A stretch of 64,000 nt of DNA from an uncultured Oscillospiraceae bacterium. Its GTDB lineage: Bacteria; Bacillota; Clostridia; Oscillospirales; Ruminococcaceae. The notes beneath the pieces are model-generated. The model was not told where the DNA came from, made no database searches, and saw only the letters and a list, made by a program, of their open reading frames with translations. Made by a program: the position numbers and the translations under genes. The stretch lies in the NCBI GenBank assembly GCA_904384225.1, contig CAJFJV010000009.1, forward strand, positions 1 through 64,000, written 5' to 3'. Shown here one piece after another: positions 26,332 to 34,971 of the stretch; position 1 is the first letter of the stretch, and each line of letters opens with the position of its first letter.

Positions 26332-27561
26332 TTAAAAACCGTCTGTAATGAAGATCGGCTTTTTGTAAAACACGCCGGAGAGCGCCGGGTTTTCCGGCGT
26401 ATGCACTGTGACGCCCGTTAGCCAGTCAAGCTGGGAGAGATCGTGCGTGCCGATAATCAGCCGTGAAAAATCCGCAATCCCCATCGAGATATCGGGGGAC
26501 GCGTCTTCCTCCGTTACGGAAAGCGCCTTCCCCTCCGCAAAGGATACGGTGAAACAGCCGTTATTCTGCGGGATCTGCGGATCGGTTATCCCGATGCGGA
26601 CTGTCCCTTGCCCGCGGTACTTCGCAAGCCCAAGCACCTGCTTTACATCAATGACCCGGCCCATCCCAACGTGCGCAAGCGTCCGCTGGTACGGGAATTT
26701 CGGCCATTCGGGCACGATGGACAGCAAATCCATATGTATGGGCAGGCGGAAGCAGATGTGGCTGTAATAAGCGGTATAGGCGAGCGCATGGTTCAAAAGG
26801 CCTTTCAGCCCTTCCACATCCGAGAAAAAGAACTGCTTGCAGTTCAGCTTTGCATAAAAGCCGTCCGTCTGTTCCTTTGAAAAGGTCATAACGCCCTTTG
26901 CCTCGCCCGCAGCGCTATAATAGACAAATGTGTAGACGCAGTCCTTCGCCGGATTGAGCCCCTTGGCCCACGGATAGTCGTCATCCTCCCGCACGCACAT
27001 CATATTCATGCCGCGGGCAAACGCCTTGTACACCCGCTTGATATCTTCAAAACAGCAGTCCCCTTCGGCAAGCACTGTGTGCCCGCCTACATCAAAGCGG
27101 TGATAGGCTTGGAGGTTTACTTCATACTGCACCTGCTCGCCGCACATCTCATAGCCGAACTTCCGGTAAAACGCGGACGAAAACGGGTAGAGATAGGAAA
27201 ATGCATACCCCTCCTCATACATCGCGGGCAGGCATTTTTCAAAGCAGGAGCGGATCACGCCGCCCCGGCGGTACTGCGGAAGGGTGGAGACGCCGCCGAT
27301 CCCGTTCATTTTGCAGGCGTGCCCGTCAAAGTTTACAACATAAGGGATCGTAAACATGAACCCCATCATCGTCTCGTCGTCGTCTTCAAAGGCCGCCCAT
27401 TTTTCCGTATAAAAGCGTTCCCCGCGCCCTTTTGGATGCTCCTTTGCATCCTTTAGGATCTCTTCGTTCGAACGCTCTTCCGTACACGGAAACTCAAACG
27501 CAAGCGCCATGACCTCGCCGCAGCGCTTCAATTCCGCATCTTTGATTTTCCTAACAACCAT
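26332..27561 (-). CDS. Eis-like GNAT acetyltransferase
   Basis: A 409-aa protein with the architecture of Eis-family enzymes: an N-terminal GNAT domain, a second degenerate GNAT domain and a C-terminal sterol-carrier-like domain. The acetyl-CoA site is GIGGVSTLPQYRRGGVIRSCFEKCL, and the following FSYLYPFSSAFYRKFGYEMCGEQVQYEV is characteristic of the Eis group. The C-terminal part (TVRIGITDPQIPQNNGCFTVSF, then ISMGIADFSRLIIG) matches the SCP2-like fold. Such enzymes acetylate amines, including aminoglycosides in Mycobacterium; here the substrate is unknown. A TATAAT lies upstream at about 27594 without a good -35. Confidence 0.88.
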   Translation of the reverse strand: MVVRKIKDAELKRCGEVMALAFEFPCTEERSNEEILKDAKEHPKGRGERFYTEKWAAFEDDDETMMGFMFTIPYVVNFDGHACKMNGIGGVSTLPQYRRGGVIRSCFEKCLPAMYEEGYAFSYLYPFSSAFYRKFGYEMCGEQVQYEVNLQAYHRFDVGGHTVLAEGDCCFEDIKRVYKAFARGMNMMCVREDDDYPWAKGLNPAKDCVYTFVYYSAAGEAKGVMTFSKEQTDGFYAKLNCKQFFFSDVEGLKGLLNHALAYTAYYSHICFRLPIHMDLLSIVPEWPKFPYQRTLAHVGMGRVIDVKQVLGLAKYRGQGTVRIGITDPQIPQNNGCFTVSFAEGKALSVTEEDASPDISMGIADFSRLIIGTHDLSQLDWLTGVTVHTPENPALSGVFYKKPIFITDGF

Positions 27562-27644
27562 TTCTCAAATATCCTCCTTTATAGAAAGATTATACCGTGT
27601 TAAGCCTAAAACACCCTATCATCTAAAAATTATGATTCCTTCCT

Positions 27645-28661
27645 TTAATAGTCGTGCGTGGACTCCTCGCTGAAGCCGGTCTGAAGCAGGTCGATATAAT
27701 CGAACGCCTTGCCGGTTCCAATGGAAACGCATTCCACGGCATTTTCGCTTACATGGGTCCGGATGCCGGTTTCATGCTCGACAAGCTCTGCAACACCCTT
27801 TAGAAGCGAGCCGCCGCCCGTCATCACAATCCCGTTTTCATAAATGTCGCTGGCGAGCTCCGGCGGGGTCTTGTCCAAGACGCGCTTGACTGCCGCAACC
27901 AGCAGTTCGCCGAACGGCGCAACCGCATCGTAAAGGTCCTGCTCGGACACGGTGATCTGCTGCGGATAAATGCTTAACAGGTTCCGGCCCTTTGCCACAG
28001 CCGTCCTTTCGTGCGATGGCTTCCACAGCGTACCGATCTGCTGTTTAAGCTGCTCGGCCATCTTCCTGCCGATGGAGAGATGGTATTTCTGCGCCATCAT
28101 CTTGATAATCTCTTCATCGATCCGGTTGCCGGCGTACCGCATGGATTCCGACAGGACAACGCCGCCCAGAGAGAGCACCGCCACATCCGCCGTACCGCCG
28201 CCGATATCGATTACGAACGATCCGTTGGCCTTTGTCATGTCGATGCCCGCACCAATGGCCGCCGCAATCGGTTCTTCAATCAGATAGACCTTCCTGCCGC
28301 CCGCGTGGACGATCGTGCGCACAACCGCGCGGCGTTCCACCTCTGTGACGGAAGAAGGCACGCAGATTACAACGCGGTGCTTCACCAAAAAGCTGCTGCA
28401 CGCGCGCTTGATGAACTCCTTTAACATCATCTCCGTCAGGACATGATCCGATATAACGCCGTTTTCCAGCGGAAACTCCGCTTTAATATATCCCGGCGTC
28501 TTGCCGAGCATGGAGAGCGCCTCGCTTCCAGCGGCTATCAGCGTATCGTCCCGCGTATTGACGGCAACGATGGCCGGTTCGCGCAAAAGCTCGCCCTCAC
28601 CTGATTTATAAATAATGATCTTGGTCGTACCAAGATCAATGCCGATATCCAATGCTCCCAT
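27645..28661 (-). CDS. mreB: Rod-shape protein MreB/Mbl
   Basis: A 338-aa bacterial actin that organises lateral wall synthesis. Nucleotide-binding motifs are GIDLGTTKIIIY (phosphate 1), FVIDIGGGTADVAVLSLGG (phosphate 2) and GIVMTGGGSLLKG (adenosine). LIEEPIAAAIGAGIDM is the family signature. The usual mreC and mreD partners are not adjacent. A palindromic hairpin separates it from comF upstream, so it may have its own transcript. Confidence 0.95.
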   Translation of the reverse strand: MGALDIGIDLGTTKIIIYKSGEGELLREPAIVAVNTRDDTLIAAGSEALSMLGKTPGYIKAEFPLENGVISDHVLTEMMLKEFIKRACSSFLVKHRVVICVPSSVTEVERRAVVRTIVHAGGRKVYLIEEPIAAAIGAGIDMTKANGSFVIDIGGGTADVAVLSLGGVVLSESMRYAGNRIDEEIIKMMAQKYHLSIGRKMAEQLKQQIGTLWKPSHERTAVAKGRNLLSIYPQQITVSEQDLYDAVAPFGELLVAAVKRVLDKTPPELASDIYENGIVMTGGGSLLKGVAELVEHETGIRTHVSENAVECVSIGTGKAFDYIDLLQTGFSEESTHDY

Positions 28662-28688
28662 TTTGCATCACCCGGTTTCGTTTTGATT

Positions 28689-28714
28689 CCGCATCCGGCG
28701 CGCGCCGGATGCGG
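28689..28714. repeat. 26-bp perfect palindrome between comF and mreB
   Basis: CCGCATCCGGCGC and its complement form an uninterrupted 26-bp palindrome. There is no T-run on the minus strand (AATCAAAACG), so termination is uncertain; a protein-binding site or processing hairpin is equally possible. Confidence 0.7.
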
Positions 28715-28728
28715 TTTCACTTATTGTA

Positions 28729-29433
28729 TCACAGCTTGCCCGTGCCTGTAAACCGTGTTTTTGCCGCTGTCAGGCACAAAACCCGGCGCGCGCCGGCCTG
28801 CTTTAAGGCAAGCGCCGATTCTTTGAGCGTCGCGCCTGTTGTAAACACGTCGTCGACCAGCAGCACGCATTTTCCCGCAAGCATTTTGGGGCTTGGCGCG
28901 CAAAAAGCACCGGCAAGGTTTCCGCGCCGCTCCTCCTTTGGAAGCGCATGCTGCTTTTTCGTGCGGCGTATCTTGCGCAGCGCCTTTTTCTCCCACGGGA
29001 CGGAAAGCTGTGCTGAGAGCGCCCGGCAAAGCCAGTCCGTCTGGGAAAAGCCGCGCCGGTAACGATCCCATGGGTGAAGCGGGACCGGCACAATCAAATC
29101 AGGCCGCATCAGCTCGGACTCCCGATAGCGTCCGGCCATCAAGACGGCGAGCTGTTCGGCGCACAGCCGTTCCCCTTCAAATTTCATCCGGTGAACCGCC
29201 TGCTGCGCCCCTTCCTCATAGTAATAGACCGAAACGGTGGTCAGGCCGCAGGTGCAGTCGCCGTACGCGCTGCCGCAGAACGCGCACCGCCCCGCTTCCA
29301 CATACGGCTGATGATCCTCACAGGCACAGCTGCTGCAAAACAGTGTGCCGCATGGAACCGGCTTTGCGCAAAAAAGGCACCGTTCCGGAAACAGGGCGTG
29401 CCCCACCCCTTTCTTTAACGCCGCCCAGTTCAT
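28729..29433 (-). CDS. comF: ComF-family phosphoribosyltransferase-like protein
   Basis: A 234-aa protein related to the late-competence protein ComFC. It has the N-terminal zinc finger (CLFCAKPVPCGTLFCSSC plus a second CAFCGSAYGDC pair) and the C-terminal phosphoribosyltransferase motif CVLLVDDVFTTGATLKE. HPWDRYRRGFSQTDWLCRAL is the conserved central block. It overlaps recD2 by four bases (ATGA), giving a recombination- and competence-related pair. ComFA, the helicase partner in transformable species, is absent here. Confidence 0.93.
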   Translation of the reverse strand: MNWAALKKGVGHALFPERCLFCAKPVPCGTLFCSSCACEDHQPYVEAGRCAFCGSAYGDCTCGLTTVSVYYYEEGAQQAVHRMKFEGERLCAEQLAVLMAGRYRESELMRPDLIVPVPLHPWDRYRRGFSQTDWLCRALSAQLSVPWEKKALRKIRRTKKQHALPKEERRGNLAGAFCAPSPKMLAGKCVLLVDDVFTTGATLKESALALKQAGARRVLCLTAAKTRFTGTGKL

Positions 29434-31643
29434 CCGAGGATACTCTCCCTCAGCATGGTTTTCAATCCGGTGTAGCGCAGCATCTTTTTGTCGTTTTGCA
29501 CCATGTACTGGATGCGCCCGCGCTGCCCGACCAAGATCAGGATCTTTTTGGCGCGCGTAACGGCCGTATACAGGAGATTGCGGAAATACAGCTTGTCATA
29601 TCCGCCCATCACCGGCAGGATAATCGCCTCAAACTCACTGCCCTGGCTCTTGTGCACCGTCACCGCATAGGCAAGCTCCAGTTCCTCCGCCATATCGAAG
29701 GTGTAGTAGGCGGCGCGTCCGTCAAATTCGATCGCCATGGTTTTGGAGCCGCGGTCGATCACACGGATAATCCCAATGTCGCCGTTGAAAATGCCCGCGC
29801 CGCTCTCCTCGCCGCGTGTCCACGGTATATCGTAATTATTGCGCACCTGCATGACCTTGTCCTCCACACGGAACGTATACACGCTTCCCTTATACTCTGT
29901 TTTTCCCTCTGCCCGGGGATTTAACCGCTCCTGCAGCAAGCTGTTGAGCGCAATTACGCCAAGGTCGCCCTTTCGCTGCGGGCAGAGGACCTGGATATCC
30001 TCCGTAGGGGAAAAGCCATAGCTTGCCGGGAGGCGCCGCCCGCAGAGGTCTAAAATCAACTGCTGCGCCGCATGGGTATCGCTTTGGGGAAGGAAGAAAA
30101 AGTCGTTGTCCTTCCGCGAGAGTTCGGGCATCTCCCCTTCCACAATGCGGTGCGCATTTGTGACGATCAGGCTTTTGGCGGCCTGCCGGAAAATTTCGGA
30201 AAGCTCCACCGTCGGCACCGTATCGCTTTCAATCAGGTCGCGCAGGATATTCCCTGCGCCGACGCTTGGAAGCTGATGGAAATCCCCGACTAAAATCAGT
30301 TTTGCCGAAGGCTTCATCCCGCGCAGCAGCGCGTCGAACAGCAGGGTGTCCACCATCGACACCTCGTCTACAATGACGGCGTCCGCATCAAGGGGGTCCT
30401 GCTCATTGTGCACAAAGGTCAGCTTTCCCGTCTTTGCATAGCCCACCGACACCTCCAAAAGGCGGTGGATCGTCTTCGCCTCACGGCCGGTGACCTCCGC
30501 CATGCGCTTGGCGGCGCGGCCGGTCGGCGCAGTCAGCGCCACGCGCTTTCCCTGCTGTTCCAGCACCTCGATGATCCCGTTTAAGGTCGTGGTCTTACCT
30601 GTGCCGGGGCCGCCGGTCAAGATAAACAGCGCGTGCTCCGCCGCCTGCGCAATCGCTTTTCTTTGCAGCGCGGCGTAACGGATCCCCTTTTCCCGCTCAA
30701 TTAAATCGATAGCCTTTTCCACGCCCTGCGGCTTTTCCGAATAGACCGACAGCATCACATGAATGCGCCCGGTGATATACTGCTGCGCCGTATAGTATTC
30801 GGGAAGGAAAATGAGCGGCGTATTCTCCGTCATGGTGTAAAAGGCCTGGCTGGCAAGCCCGTTGTCCAGCCCGATTTCAACCTCTTCTTCCGGCAGGTCT
30901 AAAAGCCTTGCCGCCGTTGGAAGCAAAAGACGGCGCGGGAGGGCCGTGTGTCCGTTCGACGTGTTGTGCGACAGCACATACCGCAGCCCTGCCGAGACGC
31001 GCTCCGGGGCATCCTTTGGAAGGGAGAGCGTCTGCGCGATGGCGTCCGATGTAGAAAACGGCACGCCGATATCAGAGAGCGACAGGATATACGGGTTTTC
31101 CCGTATCCGCTCCATGGCCGAAGCCCCCCATTTTTTATAGACAGCGACGCTTTTTACCGGGTCAATCCCATGCTGGGACAAAAACAGCATCAGCGAGCGC
31201 ACGCCGAAGAGCTGCCGGAACGCTTCCGCCATCTTTTCCGCCTTTGCCCGGCTGATGCCCTGCACTTCGGCAAGACGCATCGGATCCTCTTCGATGACCC
31301 GAAGGGTATCGTCGCCAAACTTGTCCACAATGCGCCGCGCGGTCGCCGGGCCGATGCCCTTGACCACGCCGCCTGCCAGATACCGGCGGATAGCCCCGGC
31401 GGTTGCCGGCAGCCTGCGCTCGCACATCTGTGCACGGAACTGCACGCCGTGTACGCTGTGCGTCTCATAATAGCCGGTAAGCTCCAGCTCTTCCCCTGCT
31501 TCGACCGCGCCCATTGCGCCGACCGCACAGACAAGCTCGCCGCCGATATCCAAATCCAGCACGCAAAATCCCGTCTCTTCGTTTTTAAAGATCACGTCTT
31601 CCACACTGCCGCTTATTTTTATGTACTCGCGCTGCTGCGCCAT
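29430..31643 (-). CDS. recD2: SF1B helicase RecD2
   Basis: A 5'-3' DNA helicase of the RecD2 family, which acts outside RecBCD. The track ORF starts 110 codons too early, in the frame of the upstream gene's shadow; the ATG at 31643 follows ACAGGAAGA and begins MAQQREYIKISGSVEDV, the usual RecD2 start, for 737 aa. It has the N-terminal OB-like domain, the helix-hairpin-helix repeat (GGVVKGIGPATARRIVDKFG), Walker A LTGGPGTGKTTTL, Walker B VIVDEVSMVD, and C-terminal AVTVHKSQGSEFE with LLYTAVTRAKK. It overlaps both its neighbours. Confidence 0.94.
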   Translation of the reverse strand: MAQQREYIKISGSVEDVIFKNEETGFCVLDLDIGGELVCAVGAMGAVEAGEELELTGYYETHSVHGVQFRAQMCERRLPATAGAIRRYLAGGVVKGIGPATARRIVDKFGDDTLRVIEEDPMRLAEVQGISRAKAEKMAEAFRQLFGVRSLMLFLSQHGIDPVKSVAVYKKWGASAMERIRENPYILSLSDIGVPFSTSDAIAQTLSLPKDAPERVSAGLRYVLSHNTSNGHTALPRRLLLPTAARLLDLPEEEVEIGLDNGLASQAFYTMTENTPLIFLPEYYTAQQYITGRIHVMLSVYSEKPQGVEKAIDLIEREKGIRYAALQRKAIAQAAEHALFILTGGPGTGKTTTLNGIIEVLEQQGKRVALTAPTGRAAKRMAEVTGREAKTIHRLLEVSVGYAKTGKLTFVHNEQDPLDADAVIVDEVSMVDTLLFDALLRGMKPSAKLILVGDFHQLPSVGAGNILRDLIESDTVPTVELSEIFRQAAKSLIVTNAHRIVEGEMPELSRKDNDFFFLPQSDTHAAQQLILDLCGRRLPASYGFSPTEDIQVLCPQRKGDLGVIALNSLLQERLNPRAEGKTEYKGSVYTFRVEDKVMQVRNNYDIPWTRGEESGAGIFNGDIGIIRVIDRGSKTMAIEFDGRAAYYTFDMAEELELAYAVTVHKSQGSEFEAIILPVMGGYDKLYFRNLLYTAVTRAKKILILVGQRGRIQYMVQNDKKMLRYTGLKTMLRESILG

Positions 31644-31963
31644 TCTTCCTGTCCCCCCGCCGGATAAGCGTCCGGCGCGCTTTGTACAGCTATATACGGA
31701 TGCCGCTTTAAAAAGCGCGCAACAACCGCCGCAGTCTGTTCGTCCATTCCCGCGTCCAGTATCAGGACATCCCGGATCCCAAACAGCACGTATTTGCGCA
31801 GCAGGAATTCCATCTCCTCCACATGGCCGCGCACCGTTAAGACCACCCGCTCCCCCGCGGCACCGCTTTCCCGCAGAAAGGCCGTGCACAGCCGGGACAA
31901 AAGCGTAATCATCCCCAAAAGGCTGGTTGCGATGAAAAAAAACAGACCAAGATATTCGCCCAT
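31619..31963 (-). CDS. Small membrane-anchored protein of unknown function
   Basis: A 114-aa product with one N-terminal membrane helix (LGLFFFIATSLLGMITLLSRL) and a soluble part VVLTVRGHVEEMEFLLRKYVLFGIRDVLILDAG that looks like an alternating alpha/beta fold. It overlaps the recD2 start by 25 bases, so it is translated just ahead of the helicase. Similar small proteins often sit near recD2/prfB in Clostridia by my recollection, but I cannot name a family. Orientation and overlap support it as a real gene. Confidence 0.62.
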   Translation of the reverse strand: MGEYLGLFFFIATSLLGMITLLSRLCTAFLRESGAAGERVVLTVRGHVEEMEFLLRKYVLFGIRDVLILDAGMDEQTAAVVARFLKRHPYIAVQSAPDAYPAGGQEEWRSSAST

Positions 31964-32023
31964 ATTCAGTCACCTCAATGACAGTATATGGGCGAAAAAT
32001 AGATGTGTTACCGCCGGACGCGC

Positions 32024-33136
32024 TTACAGCTCGCCGCGGCTCTTCGCCTTCAGGTAGGCGTTGATAAAGCCGTCGATATCCCCGTCCATGACCGCTTGGA
32101 TATTGCCGTTTTCAAAACCGGTCCGATGGTCTTTGGCAAGCGTATACGGCATAAAGACATAGGAGCGGATCTGGCTGCCCCATGCAATTTCCTTTTGCAC
32201 GCCCTTGATATCTTCAATTTTGTCAAGGTGTTCGCGCTCTTTGATCTGGATCAGCTTGGAACGAAGCATTTTCATCGCGTTTGCTTTGTTTTGCAGCTGG
32301 CTGCGCTCCGTCTGGCACGCGCAGACGATGCCGGTCGGGATATGTGTGATCCGCACCGCAGAGGAGACCTTATTGACGTTCTGGCCGCCTGCGCCGCCGG
32401 AACGGTACGTGTCCACCTGCAAGTCCTCCGGGCGGATATCGATTTCGATACTGTCGTCGATTTCGGGCATTACCTCCAAAGAGGCAAAGGACGTATGCCG
32501 CCGGCCGGAGGCATCAAACGGGGACACCCGTACCAGCCGGTGTACGCCGTTTTCGCTCTTTAAAAAGCCGTAGGCGTTTTCCCCCTCCACAATGGCGCTT
32601 ACACTTTTAATACCCGCTTCTTCGCCGGCCAGGTAATCGAGCGTTTTCATAGAAAAGCCGTGCCGCTCCGCCCAGCGGGTGTACATGCGAAACAGCATGC
32701 TGACCCAGTCCTGCGCCTCGGTCCCGCCTGCGCCCGCATGGAAGGTCAGGATGGCGTTGTTCGCATCATATTCCTCCGTCAGCAGCGTTTTCAGCTTCAT
32801 AGATTCAAGCTTTTCCTTAAAGTCGTCAAGCTCGCCCTGCACCTCTTCCGCCGCGCTTTCGTCCCCTTCCTCAGTCGCCATTTCCACAAGCGTCGCCAGA
32901 TCCTCATGCTGGCTGCACAGCCTTTCATAGGACTCCACCGCGTCTTTGAGCTGGCTGGTACGGCGCAGCACCTTCTGGGATTCCTCCATATCGTCCCAAA
33001 ATTCCGGCTGGGCGGCGCGTCCCTCCAGCTCGCTGATTTCCATTTTCTTTCTATCTATACCAAGCGCACTTTTTAAATCATCCAGCTGCGGCTTTAAGTT
33101 CGCAAGCTCAACTTTTACTTCATCGTAAAATAACAA
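32024..33136 (-). CDS. prfB: Peptide chain release factor 2
   Basis: RF2 recognises UGA and UAA and releases the nascent chain. The GGQ motif is RSGGAGGQNVNK and the UGA-reading tripeptide is SPF (RVSPFDASGRRH). The track starts 20 codons upstream, but AAAAAGGGTGG directly precedes a TTG at 33136, which gives the standard N-terminus (LFYDEVKVELANLKPQL) and 370 aa. No programmed +1 frameshift is present: the frame is continuous through LDDLKSALGID, where many species have the in-frame UGA. A promoter lies upstream, and the small membrane protein and recD2 follow. Confidence 0.94.
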   Translation of the reverse strand: MLFYDEVKVELANLKPQLDDLKSALGIDRKKMEISELEGRAAQPEFWDDMEESQKVLRRTSQLKDAVESYERLCSQHEDLATLVEMATEEGDESAAEEVQGELDDFKEKLESMKLKTLLTEEYDANNAILTFHAGAGGTEAQDWVSMLFRMYTRWAERHGFSMKTLDYLAGEEAGIKSVSAIVEGENAYGFLKSENGVHRLVRVSPFDASGRRHTSFASLEVMPEIDDSIEIDIRPEDLQVDTYRSGGAGGQNVNKVSSAVRITHIPTGIVCACQTERSQLQNKANAMKMLRSKLIQIKEREHLDKIEDIKGVQKEIAWGSQIRSYVFMPYTLAKDHRTGFENGNIQAVMDGDIDGFINAYLKAKSRGEL

Positions 33137-33213
33137 AAAAACCACCCTTTTTGTAAAGCAGACCGTTTTGCGGTTTGCTGTTAAATTGATCGGCACATAC
33201 GTCTTCTTTTTAT

Positions 33214-33241
33214 ATTATACGGAAAACCCGCCCGCTTGTAA
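33214..33241 (-). promoter_or_regulatory. Promoter of prfB
   Basis: Minus-strand TTACAA and TATAAT are 16 bp apart, about 78 bp before the TTG start. It is back-to-back with the nadA promoter. Confidence 0.7.
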
Positions 33242-33255
33242 AGCCTTCCGGCCGC

Positions 33256-33284
33256 TTGACAAAGCGCTTTTTCCTGTTTAAAAT
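33256..33284 (+). promoter_or_regulatory. Promoter of nadA
   Basis: Consensus TTGACA and TAAAAT are exactly 17 bp apart. Transcription would start near 33291, leaving a leader of about 150 nt before nadA. Confidence 0.78.
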
Positions 33285-33373
33285 GATTAAAACAAGATAA
33301 ACAGCCGTTTTGCGGCGTTTTTCCGCCCGGCGCGGCAGACGGCCATAAAGCGCAGGGCATGCCGTAAAAATTG

Positions 33374-33419
33374 AAAAGCCGCCTTATAAAAGGGGCTTTC
33401 CTTTTATAAGGCGGCTTTT
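33374..33419 (+). promoter_or_regulatory. Terminator-like hairpin in the nadA leader
   Basis: AAAAGCCGCCTTATAAAAGG and its exact complement form a 20-bp perfect stem with a 6-base loop (GGCTTT), ending in TTTT. It lies between the nadA promoter and the ribosome binding site, so it would act on nadA itself. Upstream in the leader, GCCG/CGGC followed by GTTTTT and ACGGC/GCCGT (33339-33374) offer further pairing. The arrangement suggests attenuation; it could instead be a protein operator. Confidence 0.75.
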
Positions 33420-33439
33420 GCGTGACGACAGGAGTTTTT

Positions 33440-34354
33440 ATGATGACAAAAGATCTGCAGGAGCAAATCCTCAAGCTGAAAAAGGAAAAGGACGCGTGCA
33501 TTTTCGCACACAGCTACCAATCCCCTGATATTTTGGAAATCGCCGATTTGACGGGCGATTCTTTTGCGCTGAGCGTGAAGGCGAAGGCGTACGCATGTAA
33601 GACTGTCATCCTCTGCGGCGTCCGCTTTATGGCGGAGACGCTTAAAATGCTGTGCCCCGAAAAGACGGTTGTGCTCCCGGTGGCGGATGCGACCTGCCCC
33701 ATGGCCGAGCAGATTGCGCCTGAACGCGTGCTGGCATTTAAAAAGGAACACCCGGAGTTTGCCGTGGTGGCCTATATCAACACCTCGACGGAGTTAAAGG
33801 CCGTCTGCGACGTCTGTGTCACCTCTTCAAGCGCCCTTCAGATCGTGGAGAAGCTTCCGCAAAAAGACATCCTGTTTATTCCGGACAAAAATCTCGGCAG
33901 CTTTGTCAAAGCAAAGCTGCCGCAGAAAAATATTGTCCTTTGGGAGGGCTTCTGCCCGGTGCACAACGCCGTCACACTGGAAGAGGTTTTGGCGGCAAAG
34001 GCGGCGCACCCTTCCGCAAAATTGCTTATGCATCCGGAACTCAGCGCAGACGCCGTCCGTTTCGCAGACGTGGTCGGCAGCACGGCGGACATCCTCCGCT
34101 ACGCCATGACGCACGAGGAGGACTGCATTATCGGGACGGAAAAAAGCATCGCGGATTACCTCTCCCTTGTCCGGCCGGAGCACCGCTATTACCCGCTTTC
34201 CAAAAAGCTGATGTGCCCGGATATGCGCATCACCAACCTCTCCGACGTATACCACGCGCTCAACGGCTCGGGCGGCCTTGAAATTGAGCTGGACGAGGCG
34301 CTGTGCAGACAGGCAAAGCGCCCCATCGACGAAATGATCCGCTTGGGAAGCTGA
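33440..34354 (+). CDS. nadA: Quinolinate synthase NadA
   Basis: NadA condenses iminoaspartate with dihydroxyacetone phosphate to quinolinate using a [4Fe-4S] cluster, in de novo NAD synthesis. The family core is visible: AHSYQSPDILEIADLTGDSFALS, ILCGVRFMAETLKML, ADATCPMA, VVAYINTSTELKA, FIPDKNLG and VGSTADILRY. Cluster cysteines are those in ILCGVRF, FCPVHN and LMCPDM. The track begins at a GTG before the ribosome binding site; GGAG points to ATG 33440 (or 33443), for about 304 aa. nadB and nadC are not adjacent, which is unusual for Firmicutes. Confidence 0.93.
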   Translation: MMTKDLQEQILKLKKEKDACIFAHSYQSPDILEIADLTGDSFALSVKAKAYACKTVILCGVRFMAETLKMLCPEKTVVLPVADATCPMAEQIAPERVLAFKKEHPEFAVVAYINTSTELKAVCDVCVTSSSALQIVEKLPQKDILFIPDKNLGSFVKAKLPQKNIVLWEGFCPVHNAVTLEEVLAAKAAHPSAKLLMHPELSADAVRFADVVGSTADILRYAMTHEEDCIIGTEKSIADYLSLVRPEHRYYPLSKKLMCPDMRITNLSDVYHALNGSGGLEIELDEALCRQAKRPIDEMIRLGS

Positions 34355-34386
34355 CCGGGCAGACAAAAAGAAAGGGGTTAAACCGC

Positions 34387-34971
34387 ATGATTAAATGCGA
34401 GCAGGACAGCCGCACCCGCCGCACAAAGGCCGCGCTCCGCGCGGGGCTCGCTGCCCTGATCCGGGAAAAGGGCGTTGCAGGCGTTACCGTCCGCGAGCTG
34501 GCCGAACGCGCCGGGATCAACCGCGCGACATTTTATATCCATTACCACGATATCGACGATATGCTCGGCCATATATACCGCGAAATCCTTTCGGACCTTG
34601 CCGCTGTGCTGGAAATGCATCAGAAGGAGGAAAGCGCAGAACGCCCCTTTTCTATTCTCTGTGATATATTCCGTTTCCTGCAAAAGCACAGCGCCATGTG
34701 TGCCGCCCTTTTAAGCGAGCGCGGCGACCCTGCGTTTATCGAGCAAATCAAAGCCCCCATCCGGGACAAGTGTGTCCGGGACTGGAAGCGGCTCCGTCCG
34801 GACGAGCCAAACGAGCACAGGGCGGCTTATTTCGCTTCCTACATCGTCTCCGGCTGTGTAGGGCTTTTTGAACAATGGCTGAAGGGCGGCATGCAGGAGA
34901 CGCCTGAGGAGATGGCGCAGCTTGCCGACCGGATGATCCGGACCGGCGTCAAAACCATGCTTACGCCATAA
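34387..34971 (+). CDS. TetR-family regulator
   Basis: A 194-aa regulator from the ATG at 34387, preceded by GAAAGGGG; the track's earlier start lies within nadA. The helix-turn-helix reads KAALRAGLAALIREKGVAGVTVRELAERAGINRATFYIHYHDIDDMLGHIY, the classic TetR end. The C-terminal region (AAYFASYIVSGCVGLFEQWLKGGMQETPEEMA) resembles the TetR C-terminal type of DhaS-like regulators. It follows nadA by 32 bp and its 3' end overlaps the convergent SGNH gene by 11 bp. Targets are not apparent. Confidence 0.9.
   Translation: MIKCEQDSRTRRTKAALRAGLAALIREKGVAGVTVRELAERAGINRATFYIHYHDIDDMLGHIYREILSDLAAVLEMHQKEESAERPFSILCDIFRFLQKHSAMCAALLSERGDPAFIEQIKAPIRDKCVRDWKRLRPDEPNEHRAAYFASYIVSGCVGLFEQWLKGGMQETPEEMAQLADRMIRTGVKTMLTP

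Noticed and set aside
29430-31973. 847-aa version of RecD2 with a 110-residue N-terminal extension
   Set aside because: The extension is the shadow frame of the overlapping small membrane protein; the ribosome binding site and family start are at 31643.
32024-33136. Programmed +1 frameshift in prfB
   Set aside because: The frame is continuous from the TTG start to the end; no CUUUGAC-type slippery stop is present.
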